64,000 nt of DNA. Origin: Ridgeia piscesae (lineage: Eukaryota > Annelida > Polychaeta > Sabellida > Siboglinidae). Numbering within the stretch: the stretch's first letter is position 1; the number at the start of each line of letters is the position of its first letter. Both the position numbers and the translations under genes were made by a program. Below, piece by piece: positions 14,801-25,464 of the stretch. The stretch spans positions 1 through 64,000 of the forward strand of contig JAODUO010001796.1 of NCBI GenBank assembly GCA_025642075.2, in the 5' to 3' direction. The notes below the pieces were generated by a model that did not search any database, had not been told where the DNA came from, and was given only the letters and a program-made list of their open reading frames with translations.

Positions 14801-17800
14801 AGAAATAGCTTTTAGATGCCAGCAAATGAAACTGTATTTCGTTCTAATTTAGCGCTGGCAGGATGTGGATATGATAAAATAGTAAAATGGGCGTCTTTGT
14901 TGCAGCTCATAATTTTGTCCACACGGGCCAGAAACCACATGCATGTCCAGATTGCGGAAAGAAGTTCTCGCTGTCATCGAACATGCGGCGCCACCTTTTG
15001 ACGCATAGCGGTGAAAAGCCATGGGAATGTAACGACTGCCATAAATGTTTCACGGAGAAACGTAGTCTGGAAGTACACAAGAGATTACATACAGGGGAAC
15101 GACCATATGCGTGAGTTCAGAAGATATACACATATCATCTTGGCAGTCAAGTTGTTATGCTTTCTGATACTCTAGCCACAAACACGTGGCTAACATAGAG
15201 TGATTAGCCAACCATAAAAAGGAGAAGATGCAGTATTATGAGATTCTTCCCAAACGTACATTATTCCAAACAAACCTGATGAATTGCATACTAGTATAAA
15301 TGCTTTATAGCAAGCTTGTCTAGTTTAGTTAACCAAGTGATCCTACTCTCTGCCCGTCTCATGTTATAGATGATACTATTGTGAACAGAAAGTGTGTTCA
15401 CAGTTCCAATTGATGCATCTTTATGACAACTAGGTGACTTCATAAAACAATTGTAGGAATTTGACTGTCGTGTATCACATTATAAAATGATACAGCTTTG
15501 TGCAGTTAACTCAATATCTTTAACATAATTACTAACTAAATATACTGTCAATATAACTTTAGTTCTTGCTTTAGTTCTATGTGTATATTATTTATTCTAT
15601 GTTTATTATAATATATGCACACACGCACTCACTCACTCACTCACTCACTCACTCACTCACTCACTCACTCACTCACATGAGTTTGTGTTGTATGTTTTGT
15701 TTACTATACATCTGCATAAATTAGGCTTGAATCTGAACTGTGATTTTTAACAAGATTTAACAAGATTGCCACCTAGAGATTCAACTCTAGATGGCAGGTG
15801 GACTAGGAAGCCATTTGGCTTATCGAGAGTCCAACCTATCTATCTAAGTATACCCCGCCCTTCTTACGTATATGTCGATTTTATTTTTAAATATATTAAC
15901 ACTACTAGCACCTACACAATCAGCTGATAATCTGTTCCATTCGTTTACTGTTCTTTGTGAAAATGAAAATTTTCTAATATCTAGTCTACACTGCTTCTTT
16001 GCTAATGTAACTCCATGTCCTCTAGTCCTTCTCTCTTCCTTGACTGTGAAAAAAATATTTCTGTCAATATTTTCATATCCATTCAATATTTTAAACACCT
16101 CAATCTGATCTCCTCTCAATCTTCTGGTTTCTAGTGTTGTTAAACCACATTCTTTTAGTCGCATTTCATAACTAATATTCCTGAGTTTTGGTATCATTTT
16201 GGTTGCTCTCCTTTGTACTCTTTCTAGCATATCAATATCCTTCTTGCGATATGGCCTCCATGCTTGTATATAATATTCTAAGTGAGGCCTAACTATTGTT
16301 TTATACAGCGGTATTATTAGTTCTTTTTCTTTGTACACTATATTTCGCCTAATTAATCTAAGAATTTGGTTTCCCTTCGCTGCTGCAATTCCACACTGCT
16401 CTGATACCTTCATGTCAGCACTAATAGTTTAATAGTTAACCCTAAGTCCTTTTCCTTTAAGGTAGTATTTAGTACAGTATCACCCATTGTATATTGTGCA
16501 TCTTCATTCCCATGTCCTGTGTGAAGGCACTTACACTTTCCAAAATTAAACAGCATTTGCCACTTCTCAGACCATTCTATCAACTTATTAAGATCTTCTT
16601 GTAAATGCTGTATATCTGCATCACTTTTAATTTTCCTAAACACTTTTGTGTCGTCCGCAAACTTCAACACCTTGCTTGTTATGTCATCATCCAAATCATT
16701 GATATATATTAAGAATAAAATAGATCCCAGTACTGATCCCTGCGGTACTCCACTCAAAACCGCTTTCCAGTTTGAAACCTCCCCATCAACTACTATTCTT
16801 TGTCTTCTATCAATAAGCCATTTTTCTATCCAGTTGATCATTCCATTTCCTATGCCATGGGCCTTTAGTTTAAGTAGTAGTCTGGTGTGGCACTTTGTCA
16901 AAGGCTTTTTTTAAAATCTAAGTAGATTATATCTACTGGTGATCCCTCATCTAGCCACTTTGTGACATCTTCCAAAAAACATAACATATTTGTTAAGCAT
17001 GAACTCGCTTTTAAAAACCCATGTTGAGATGGGTTTATCAATTTATTTTTGACAAGAAAATCAACCAGGTGATCTTTAATTAGTCTTTCTAATAGTTTGC
17101 AAATCACCGATTTTAAACTCACTGGTCTATAGTTCTCTGACTTGTTTCTCGAACCTTTTTTAAATAATGGTATAATGTTTGCTTCTTTCCATTCTAACAG
17201 AACTATTCCCTCCTCTAATGATAAATTGAACACTGTTGCAAGCAGTATGCTGATTTGTTCTACAATTTCCAATAGTAATTTGGGAGGAATCCCATCCACT
17301 CCAGGTGATTTATTATCCTTCATATCTCTTATTTTCATAGCTACCATTGTTGGGGTTACAATTAGTTGTCCTAAATAGTCAAACTCTCTCCCTTCGAACT
17401 TAGTCTCAAGTACTGGTAATATACTAATATCTTCCCTGGTAAACACCGAACTAAAGTACTCATTTAGGTTTTCTGCCATTAAGAATCCCTCTGTTATTAT
17501 GTTTCCATCACTACCTTCTAGAGGACTGACCTTATCCTGAACTTTCTGTTTACTTCGAACATACGCATAAAAACTCTTGCAGTCATGTTTTATATTAAAA
17601 GCTATTTTTTGTTCGTAGCTTCTCTTTGAATTTCTAATTTCAGCTGTAGCTTGATTAAGTGCTTCTTTATAAATGCTATAGTCTTCTTCACTTCCGGTAT
17701 GTCTATATGTCTTCCACATCATTTGCTTGTACTTGATTTTTCTAATGGCTTCCTTCGATAAATGTTTCTTCTTTGACCGTTTCCCCTGTTTTTTTCAAGG

Positions 17801-20283
17801 GGACAAATTTGTCAACGACGCAGTCAATTTCTCTCTTTAAAATATTCCAGCATTCTGTTGCTGTCTTATTCTTCAGTGTGTTATTCCAGTCTATCTTTGC
17901 TAAATATTCCCTCATGTCCTTATATCTTCCTTTGTGAAATTTTTTCCTGTACCTTATTTTTCTATTCCGTTCTCCCTTTACTTTGATGATAAAATGTATC
18001 TGGTTGTGATCACTACACCCCAGTGGCTCACATATCTTGACATTATCAACAAATTCCTTCTGTGAGCTCAATACTATGTCTAACACGTTCTCGCCCCTGG
18101 TTGCTTCTAACACATGTTGAGAAAGGAAACTATCTTGTACTAAATTTAAAAAACTCTTGATCCTCTCTCCCGGTACTCTGTAGAGATGTTCACTGTATAT
18201 GCCCATGGTTAAAATCCCCAATCTGATATATCGGGTGTGGCCCAAGATTCAGTTATACCTATTATGTGAGGGTCAATATCTTCTACCATAATGTTTAGTT
18301 CATTTCTTTTGTTTACTATGCTCCTTGCATTTAAACAAACACATTTATAAACAAATTCCGTAGGGCTTTCCAGGCTGTTATTTGCTGATGTATTTTTGCT
18401 ATCTTTATCTATACCTCTAGTATTTGGCTTCTTTGTGTATCCCCCCCTGCGAAACTAGTTTAAAAAGTTGCAACCTGTTCCATTATTCATCGATCGAAGA
18501 AGGTTCTCGGAGAACACTGCTGCGCCCTTTCCGCTTAGATGGAGGCCATCTCTCATAAACATGTATTAAAGCTATTGAAGCTGATTGGTGGATTGGAAGA
18601 GCACATTATACTGTAAATGGAATGCTCCACCTGAGCTGTTGTCAAAGTCATGGTCTGTTGCACTCAATGACCTTCCTCTTTCCCCAGGTGTAAGATCTGC
18701 GGGAAGACCTTTATGCAGCCAGGTACACTGCAGTCACACATGCCCGTCCACAGCAAGATGCGTGCGTTCTCGTGTGATAAATGTGGAAAGTCATTCTTGC
18801 GCAAGTCGCACATGAACTTCCACATGAAGAAGCACAAGGTGGCGCCGCAGTTTGCCTGTGTCTTCTGCATGAAGCGCTTCTATCGCAAGAGTGAGTGGAT
18901 TCAACAGAGTGTGATAAGGTCACATTGTTAACCAGCTGACTATCCCTTATAGCTGATCCAAAATAATAATAATTATATATATATATTAGAATAAGTAACC
19001 AAGAGTCTGTATGATGGGATTGTAATATTTGGTTTATTATGACTGTTCACATGTATACAAGTAACCACATCGAAAAATAAATGTCAGTTCCATTGATGGA
19101 CACAGAATGCACACACTTTTGAAAATTAGGTTATAATTATTATGTTACTACGTGGTAAAGCATGTCTGTTTCTGCACATGCAGGTGACATGGACCGACAC
19201 TTGCTGAAACACACCAATGAGAAACCATTTGCCTGTGAACTGTGTCCAAAGCGATTCAGTCGCCTTCAGTATCTGAAAGAACACTGCAACATGCACACAG
19301 GTGCACGCCCATACAAGTGTGAGCATTGTGACATGGCATTCGCCGACATGTCGTCCTGCTACAAACATCGCAAGACGCACATGTCGCAGTCTAGTGTGGA
19401 CACTGCAGTGGTGATGACAGACGATGCTGGCAAACCCGACAGCATTCTGACAACAGATTCACCAGCCACGAGTCATGTAAGCGGTGTGCCAAAACAGTCC
19501 TTAATGACAGTGTCTGCTGTTGATCTGCAGGACTTGAAGGCAGTTGAAAACATCATGTCGTTGGCAAATGTACAAATGATATTCTCATCAGGAAAAGACC
19601 AGATCGTTGACGGTACTTGCATCACTCCGGCTACATCGACTGAGATTTCAGAACTCGACAAGATCGTGTACGAGACATTGCTGCCTAGTGATGAATCAAA
19701 GGCATTACCTGATGAGACAATGCAGTGTAATGATTTGGCTGATGGTGCAGCTATTTTTAAAGATCTTTCCCCAGAACAAGCAACACAGTTGAGGCTCTCT
19801 CTTGCACGAGGTATGTCTCTTGAGGTTCCTGATGCGACAGCGACGTTCACTGTTGGAGATTCAGACCTGGCAACTGTGTTTATTCAGGAAAGTTGTGACA
19901 AATCATCGGAAGTCTCGGTTGCCTTTTCACAAGGCCAATTCACTGATACCTCTATCGCAGCATGTGGCGACATTACCGCTGTGGGAAATGCTGAGACAGT
20001 CACAGATGTAGCAGGCAGTGATGTCGTCACCATGGTGAAGCTTGCAGATGTTTCCTTGGAAACAGACAGTAATGTCATTGGCAAGTTGTACCCTGAACCC
20101 ATGTGTGGCACTAGTGAGACAAATACAACAGATGTCACTGGCTTGGTGGAATCAGTCAGCATTCATAACGGGGTTGAACTGTCTCCAGTGCAGATTGTTG
20201 GTGTCGGAGCCGACTACGCAGTACTTCTTGGTGCTGAGTGGCAATGGGCAGAAGACATTGCCTGCAGAGTAAACACATCTTAG
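5046..20283 (+). CDS. C2H2 zinc-finger protein, 14 fingers, AT-hook (gene A)
   Basis: Predicted nuclear DNA-binding protein of about 1029 aa. The joined coding exons are 5046-5183, 6401-6451, 6633-6746, 8905-9276, 9823-10192, 10542-10743, 11310-11371, 13606-13816, 14235-14296, 14906-15110, 18688-18890 and 19184-20283. Every junction is GT-AG and keeps one frame. The first 225 residues are acidic and Ser/Thr-rich with no known domain. An AT-hook (KRKRGRPRKN) spans the exon 4/5 join, then a glutamate-rich stretch, then 14 C2H2 fingers (about residues 335-710; finger 1 CTICGKVSSAKHNLL.., finger 14 CEHCDMAFADMSSCYKHRKTH) with TGEKP-type linkers, then a 300-residue acidic tail. Introns fall in two repeated places: phase 1 just before the finger's first His and phase 2 just before its first Cys. 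The start was chosen for good context (AAAGATGGCGG) and because the three N-terminal exons keep phase 0 into exon 4. Exons 1-3 are less certain than the finger exons. I recognise no named orthologue. Confidence 0.85.
5779..5806. repeat. (TA)n microsatellite
   Basis: A short TA run in intron 1 of gene A, about 60 bp before a SINE copy. Confidence 0.85.
5866..6160 (+). mobile_element. tRNA-derived SINE, family 1, copy 1
   Basis: The head looks like a tRNA: GGTAGAGCGCCGGACTGTCA, then a B-box-like GGTTCAATCCC about 30 bases on. A pseudo-anticodon GTC would make it Asp-like. The body (TTTCGGAAGAGACACTAAAA, GGTCCCTTCTGTCTGG) resembles the conserved central domains of ancient metazoan SINEs; that comparison is from memory. 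The 3' end carries a hairpin, AGCCCAAGTTTGGGCT. The copy is about 90% identical by eye to the one at 13074-13369. It sits in intron 1 of gene A, in the gene's orientation. Confidence 0.8.
6161..6360. other. Intron 1 sequence after the SINE
   Basis: This stretch has no open frame of note. It may be part of another repeat, but no second copy was found in the window. Confidence 0.3.
7181..8713. repeat. Dispersed TTGCGGACAGGAC motif cluster in intron 3
   Basis: The 13-base word TTGCGGACAGGAC or a one-to-two-base variant occurs at about 7183-7197, 7346-7353 (partial), 7526-7540 and 7551-7565 on the plus strand, at 8346-8360 and 8366-8380 on the minus strand, at 8538-8551 on the plus strand and at 8699-8711 on the minus strand. 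Nothing else links these places and they are not evenly spaced. They lie in intron 3 of gene A (6747-8904). The minus-strand frame 7316-7771 (151 codons) crosses four of them but shows no domain. The function is unknown. Confidence 0.6.
8151..8213. repeat. 14-bp tandem repeat (ACCACCCGGTATTT), about 4 copies
   Basis: Four near-perfect direct copies run from 8151 to 8213. A degenerate copy, GGTATTTACCACTATTTG, lies just upstream at 8111-8128. The array is in intron 3 of gene A, inside the motif cluster. Confidence 0.85.
8905..9276 (+). CDS. Gene A exon 4: pre-finger region
   Basis: Acceptor GTGCTTTCAG at 8895-8904, 124 codons, donor AAG|GTATTT. It begins LEQTVALVQHMSKDEKNRAW, a predicted amphipathic helix. 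The equivalent exon of gene B begins LNEMLSLLPGMSHSDQ at the same phase, so the region is shared by the paralogues. It ends in the basic PPKRK that joins the AT-hook of exon 5. Confidence 0.8.
9310..9590 (+). mobile_element. SINE family 2, copy 1
   Basis: The head has a B-box-like GGTTCAAATAC near 9350. The body reads TTTACTCCACATTGCTCC, TTCATTCAGCTGTA, AATTGCATAGCTGAAT and GGAGTAGAGTGTAAAC in that order. The same ordered words occur at 10236-10500, 27770-27985 and, on the other strand, 35590-35976. It lies in intron 4 of gene A. Confidence 0.65.
9823..10192 (+). CDS. Gene A exon 5: AT-hook, acidic stretch, half of finger 1
   Basis: The exon opens RGRPRKN directly after KRK from exon 4, giving a canonical AT-hook core (RGRP) that in known proteins binds the minor groove of AT-rich DNA. 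A second basic patch, RGRRKRQ, lies about 30 residues on. A Glu-rich run (EEEEIDEEQEEK) follows, then the Cys pair of finger 1. The donor TTG|GTGAGT leaves phase 1, so the finger's His pair is supplied by the next exon. Confidence 0.85.
10236..10500 (+). mobile_element. SINE family 2, copy 2
   Basis: It shares the ordered body words TTGTTCACTCAACATTGCTTC, ACACCTGGCTACAGACAG, AATTGCAGCATGGCTGAATG and TTGAACAGGTTTACCAGG with the other copies, and ends TACTGTGCTAAAT. It lies in intron 5 of gene A and starts only about 45 bp after the exon 5 donor. Confidence 0.65.
11372..12400. other. Intron 7 of gene A, 5' part
   Basis: This is AT-rich intron with no coding signal. It ends where the decamer tail of a CR1 fragment begins. 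Confidence 0.5.
12403..13458 (-). mobile_element. CR1-like LINE 3' fragment with nested insertions
   Basis: The 3' end carries four tandem copies of a decamer (TTAACAAGAT on the plus strand, 12403-12442) followed by the same 3' region as the longer CR1 at 15749. The words TCTAGATGGCAGGTGGAC, CTACACAATCAGCTGATAA and GCTTCTTTGCTAATGTAACT match. Two insertions break it. About 170 bp at roughly 12641-12811 ends in (AAT)n and may be another LINE's 3' tail. A family-1 SINE sits at 13074-13369. The fragment lies antisense in intron 7 of gene A. Confidence 0.85.
13074..13369 (+). mobile_element. tRNA-derived SINE, family 1, copy 2
   Basis: A full-length copy of 296 bp flanked by a 5-bp target-site duplication, CTACA, at 13069-13073 and 13370-13374. 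The CR1 copy at 16280 reads TTCTAAGTGAGG across the same place, so it serves as the empty site. The element has the tRNA-like head, the central domain and the AGCCCAAGTTTGGGCT hairpin near its 3' end. Confidence 0.9.
13606..13816 (+). CDS. Gene A exon 8: fingers 4 (second half), 5 and 6
   Basis: It enters at phase 1 after GGTTTCAG and supplies the HMVLH half of finger 4, then CSQCSRRFTFRTNLLRHMKIH and CKQCGKGFIERKSLVLHIDRQH, and leaves at phase 2 (CT|GTGAGT). The 62-bp exon before it (11310-11371) and the 62-bp exon after it (14235-14296) are the same kind of half-finger exon, so the array grew by copying a two-exon unit. Confidence 0.9.
14906..15110 (+). CDS. Gene A exon 10: fingers 7 (second half), 8 and 9
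   Basis: A 205-bp exon, phase 1 in and phase 2 out, coding HNFVH, CPDCGKKFSLSSNMRRHLLTH and CNDCHKCFTEKRSLEVHKRLH. Gene B has an exon of exactly 205 bp with matching fingers at 24211-24415, including the TEK(R/K)SL(E/K)VH helix. Confidence 0.9.
15622..15676. repeat. (CACT)n microsatellite
   Basis: About 13 tetranucleotide units in intron 10 of gene A, some 75 bp before the CR1 insertion. Confidence 0.9.
16898..17722 (-). pseudogene. CR1 reverse transcriptase, fingers/palm part
   Basis: A 274-codon open frame inside the CR1 element holding the linker (SPGVDGIPPKLL), the YRPVSL block and the start of palm motif A (DIIYLDFKK). It ends at a frameshift just after motif A, and the next frame (16410-16901) resumes with motif B and ADD. 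The product would be non-functional unless the break is read through. Confidence 0.85.
18455..18556 (-). pseudogene. C-terminal remnant of CR1 ORF1 (esterase-type tail)
   Basis: Thirty-three codons and a stop, beginning MRDGLHLSGKGAAVFSENLL. The DG-x-HLS-x-x-G pattern is the last conserved block of the SGNH-type esterase described in ORF1 of several CR1-like elements; assignment to that family rests on this block alone. ORF2 starts just downstream, and the element is truncated or unreadable upstream. Confidence 0.5.
18688..18890 (+). CDS. Gene A exon 11: fingers 10, 11 and half of 12
   Basis: A 203-bp exon after TTTCCCCAG, phase 2 in and phase 1 out, coding CKICGKTFMQPGTLQSHMPVH, CDKCGKSFLRKSHMNFHMKKH and the Cys half of finger 12. 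Gene B has an exon of exactly 203 bp at 25069-25271 with the finger CKQCGKCFTQAGTLQSHMHVH. Confidence 0.92.
19184..20283 (+). CDS. Gene A exon 12: fingers 12-14 and acidic C-terminal tail
   Basis: The exon completes finger 12, codes fingers 13 (CELCPKRFSRLQYLKEHCNMH) and 14, then runs about 300 residues of Ser/Thr/Asp/Glu-rich sequence to a TAG at 20281-20283. The tail has no cysteine pairs and no known domain; an activation or interaction region is a guess. A possible polyadenylation signal, ATTAAA, lies at 20690-20695. Confidence 0.9.
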
Positions 20284-21762
20284 CACTGCTGTGATTTTTT
20301 CTTGATTCACGGTATTAAAATGTTTTACTACAGAACAATTATTGTTTTGCATTCACCCGTTTTGTAGTGATCATCTCATCAACTTTTAACTGATGATCTC
20401 ATTCATAAGGTAACTGTGTCAAATATGAAATCAATGCATTAATTAATGGTGTGCAAATTCAGGTAATAATATGCAAGTATGATTACAAATACCTGCAGAT
20501 TTATTGACTTTATATTGATGTTGTGACATTAATGGTGAAACTGTTTATATTTATTCACATAATTACAGTGTATTTAAAGTTAATTCAGGTCTGCATAATC
20601 ATAGCTGACATTTTTTATATGGACACTGTTATTGTTATCAGTATTTGTTATAAACGTGTCCACCATTCGTTATAAACACTGATGCCTTGATTAAAGGGCT
20701 ACTCTATTTGAGTTCTTTGTTTGTCTCATTTCTCATGAAAACTCAAACCATTCTAAAATTCATTATGCCATACTAGCTTGTTTGAAAATATATTGTGGTC
20801 ATCTGACAAATTGAAAATCTACCAGATCCTGTCAAAATGTTACCAAAAAGGGGTTGTTCTGCCCTAGTAAAGGGACATTGATAATGTTGCCAGTTATCCA
20901 ATCTAACAAAGATAATATTCTTTCTGTAGTTATTTAGAACGTTGAGTATGTAGAGTTATTTGTGGAAATTACTCCTATTCGCAGTTGTGCAACCAAGATT
21001 ATATTCAATTCAACAGATCTGCCAGACAGTGATGTGTGACCATCTTAAAAATACACCTAAGGACTGGATTCTGTGGTATGTGTGCATGCCTGCAATGGGA
21101 TCTATTTCACAAAACTGAGGAAAACCCAAAGTACATTTGCAGGATTTATACTGTTGATTTTTAGAAGCCAGTCTATTTTAGTCCCGAGTCGAGTAATGCA
21201 GTTTGGAACTTGTTTTTTGAATACCTCTATGTGTTTTTGAAGCATTTCTAGATGGAATATCTTCAACAATTAATCTGGAACAACTGAATTGTTGCAACTA
21301 GTGGCAGGTATACTAAACGTGATATAATAACTTTATTTTACTCTTTTGTTAAACAAATTACTCGTATTACTTTTAAAATACACTCATGAAAAACAATGAA
21401 CCATCACTATTTTGCTAAATGCAACTATTTACTTGATTTGGAATCTATAACCTCCCTCTATTCTAAACCAAATCTATAAACTATTTTCTAAAGTACTTCA
21501 TAACATCTTAGTAACATAAACTGTCCACTTAGATTTTCTAAGCAGTTTTATCAAAATAAACTCGAAAGAAAATATTCTGGTCACATTCACTTATATGGCC
21601 TAGGCGTAAATTTCAACTCTACCGTTGTTATGGCACGAAAACGAGGCTACAAAGATGGCGCGCAGAGCAGTAATTTCCGATCACTTTTTAATTCTGACCT
21701 GTGAATTAATGTTACAGTTGCTTCTTGACTAATTTGTGTTAACCGAATCTAGGTTGGAAATC
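20284..21762. other. Gene A 3' flank / gene B 5' flank
   Basis: The first 400 bp are probably 3' UTR of gene A. An ACAAAGATGGCGCGC motif at about 21648-21662 resembles the YY1-type start-region motif seen at other genes here and may mark the gene B promoter. No coding exon was found between. Confidence 0.4.
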
Positions 21763-24700
21763 ATGGATTGTCTGGATTCTTTTAAAAGCAAGGTATAGAT
21801 CATACTTTTGCACTAATTTGCTACGGAAAGAAAGGCTAGTCGATCATCAGAAATAGGCCGTTTTGTAATTACCGTCGTTCTTGGTTTGTAACATCAGGCG
21901 TATTAAGTGACGATATTTGGGTTATTATGTACCATTGCTATTGCCTGCTTTTAAAACTAATTCGAGAATAAAACATTGAAGACATCTTATTTAGGGTGTA
22001 TTGTAATTGTCTAAATTTATCTACACTGCTAAACCACATCTTTACATCATTTTCTATGTCAATCGAAGTGGCCAATGCTGGGCAGATGCAATGTATAATA
22101 CTAGTGTGTTTGATGATTTTTTATTCATTCATTCCTCTTTCCATAACTGTTTCTGTTCGGCAATATTTGAGGTCAATAGTACAGCTGTTTTTGAGTGGCA
22201 ATAAATTATTCTAGATTTTGCAAACATGTTATATTAAAAAATTCCATAAAATTATTGTCATATATTTTTATTAATTGTTTCATATAAGCTTGTCAATGTG
22301 GTTTGTCTACATATTACTCTACTAATGCACTGTTGACATGGAGTACTAACAACGTACGTAGCCCCTGATGGCAAGACAAGACATTACCAATATGTGGCTT
22401 CAGTGGTGCTGCCATCTGGTGCTTAAGTGCTAACATTGAGTATATTATACGGAAACGGTCATAATTATTATGAACATGCAAGTGTACCCATGACATACAA
22501 TATTAACATGTATCTTAATGTACTTTCAAGAGTTCTTCCACACCATAATATTCATATACTAGCATATACATATTGGTTGATAATATAGCCTTATGGCTTA
22601 TTCTAAAATATTATATTTGATAGTAAAATGTATGGAGCATCCAGGGATCTGTTGTAACAATTATTATATATTATTATGGTTTTGAGTTCTGCTGAGCACA
22701 CCGGACCACATCCCATTTTGTACTTTTGTCCTCTTCTGCCATTTGCAGTTTAAGGATCCAAGGCTTGGTTGAAACAATTAACACGTCAAAGTTAATGCTA
22801 TCAATCAGGGATGAGAATGGAATGTTTCCGGTTTGATTCATTGCTCTTGCAGTTAGTTAAGGTAAAAATAATGGTGCAGTATGCAAAGTGACATGTTAAA
22901 TATCTATGCCGGGAAATAACACATTATTCAACACTGTGAAACATTTAACAACATTTAAATTCCACTAAATGTGAACCCTGAATACAGCGCAGCCTTCCAG
23001 TGCCAAAAAGCAAGGTGACAGACCAGCAGTTCTGGTATTACTTATTTCCACATTGGCACTTGTGACAACTCCCTGTAATATGTAATTATTTATGTTTGCT
23101 TGCAGCTAAATGAAATGTTGTCACTGTTGCCCGGAATGTCTCACAGTGACCAACTCTCGGCCATAGCTCTGTGGGAGAAATCCATTTCGAGTGTCCAGGA
23201 CGAGTATCTCTTGAACAAGCAGTCATCACCGACTGAGCCGAACCTGTTTGGGCTGGAGTTTGTTGGAAGTGATGGTCTCATTGCAACAAGCGTGACACCA
23301 TTTGAAGAACCATGTGACATAGACGAGGAGAGAACAGGCACCAGTGTGCAGGAGGGGATTCCAACAACATCAGTCGAGACATTGCCGGTGGAGTCGATGG
23401 AAGCTGCAAATAGTGCGACTGATGACCAGGACATTGATAACACAGGTGTTGCCAGTGAATATGAGGTGTGTGGCCAGGAACAAGAAGAAAACATACAACA
23501 GACACCAGATAAAACAGCTGAGGAAGTTTCGACAGAAGATGGAATCGCAGAGGGTGAAGACACCACCCAGGCGTTACTGAAAGAAGTCGTGAGTGGGTCA
23601 AAGGACATCTGGGCATTGACCGAAGAGACTGACAGCAATGTGGTGACCACCGAGTCTGCAGTGGAAGAAGAGGCTGTTGCTGATGAAATTGCTATGGAGA
23701 ACGTTGGCGGAGGCCGTGGTGGCAGGAAGGCGAGGAAGACAAGGAGGAAGAAAGAAAAGAGGCAGGTGGTTAAAGAGACGAAGGAGGAGAAGTGTACATG
23801 TGGCGTGTGTGGGAAGGCGCTCGCGAACCCCTCCAACTTGAGAGGTATCTTTATTATTGATTCAACCGATATGAACCTTCTAAAATATTTCTGTCACAAA
23901 ATTACTGATATTGATTGATTTGATTCTTTTCAAACAGTTGAAATAAAAGCAAATATTCATTAAAAAAATTGCAGATGATTACTAAATAATAGTTTCTAGT
24001 TTCTGACTCACCTTGTTCAACATAAAGTATATTTCAGGATTATGACACACTGTATCTTGATCACACATGAGGACACCATCAGTGAGAAATCACCACTTGA
24101 TCTCACCTTGAAATGTTCCATTACATTACATAGTTCCGTTTGAAATGAACATCAGTGAGTATTTATTTTTCCAAAGATAGTTTGTTTTTGAAACTGTGGC
24201 TGTGTTTCAGTACACTTACGTGTTCACAATGGTGCCCGGCCCTACAAGTGCTCCATATGCGACAAGTCATTCTCAATCCGACCCAACATGCGAAGGCATG
24301 AGAAAACACACAGTGGTGAAAAGCCGTGGGAGTGTACGCAGTGTCTTAAGCGTTTCACAGAGAAAAAGAGCCTTAAAGTTCACTTCCGCAGCCATACTGG
24401 CGAAAAGCCATTCGAGTAAGAAACACCATTTAAAATGAAAAATTGACGTGTATTTTTCAGATAGAAATCGTACATAATACTAAACCCATTAGTCAATGCC
24501 CTGAGGATTGTCTCAAGCCTCATTGAAGAAAGGTTTGGGAACTGTTGAGAGGGTAACCTTTGAGCGCTGTTAATTATTAGTGACTTATCTATGTGACAGT
24601 TTCTTTTAGAATGCCTTTCATTCACGTACATTTGATTGGAAACTTTTTGTTTAAAACAAATACTTGTTTAAATACAAAAACTGTTCGTTCGTGTACATTT

Positions 24701-24804
24701 TATTGTACAATTAATGTTTAAATACATACTTGTTTAAATAAAAAACATTGCATGCACACACATACACACACATATACGCATGCACACATACATCATACAT
24801 ACAA

Positions 24805-24875
<71 letters not shown>

Positions 24876-25408
24876 GAAGAAATACAGCCTAAACTAACAG
24901 TTACCTTTAAAGTATAAAGATAAACAAAATTATCTCAAAAATATCAACCACCATTGATTTATAATAAAATGCATAGTTGACTATAATTTTGGATGCGGGT
25001 CTGTTGAAGTCAATCAGTTAGCAGCCTGCTGTCTTCTAACTGGTCTGACCCTACTGTTTGTCGTACAGGTGCAAGCAGTGTGGCAAGTGTTTCACTCAGG
25101 CCGGCACGCTGCAGTCACACATGCACGTGCACACGGGGTGGAAGGGGCATCTGTGTGACTTCTGTGGCAAGTCATTCCGCCAGAAGTCACAACTGCGACT
25201 GCATGAGTTCCGCCACACCAACAACCGCCGCTACGTCTGCCAGGTGTGCACTCGCAGCTTCATCAGCAAAGGTTAGCTGAATATATGTGCCGGATGTTCA
25301 TGATGGGAGATAGGAAATCCACCTAAGAGAATGTAAATGATATATCAATATTTGTATATATATAAATATATATAACATAACTATATTTAGTATATATATA
25401 TATATATA

Positions 25409-25464
<56 letters not shown>

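Larger units (their letters stand above)
15749..18565 (-). mobile_element. CR1-like LINE, nearly full length, antisense in intron 10
   Basis: Reading the minus strand from 18565 down: the C-terminus of ORF1, an internally deleted endonuclease, and the whole reverse transcriptase. Endonuclease words are CLNARSIVNK near 18340 and the C-terminal SDHNQIHF near 18000. The RT shows YRPVSL near 17125, IYLDFKK near 16915, SGVPQGSVLGSILFLIYIND near 16690-16760 and FADDTKVF near 16640-16665, so the catalytic ADD box is intact. Frames break near 17740, 16905 and 16413. The 3' end has two copies of the same decamer as the fragment at 12403. It splits the intron between the 205- and 203-bp finger exons of gene A. 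The PTLW-type C-terminus is replaced by FSQRTVNEWNRL. Confidence 0.9.
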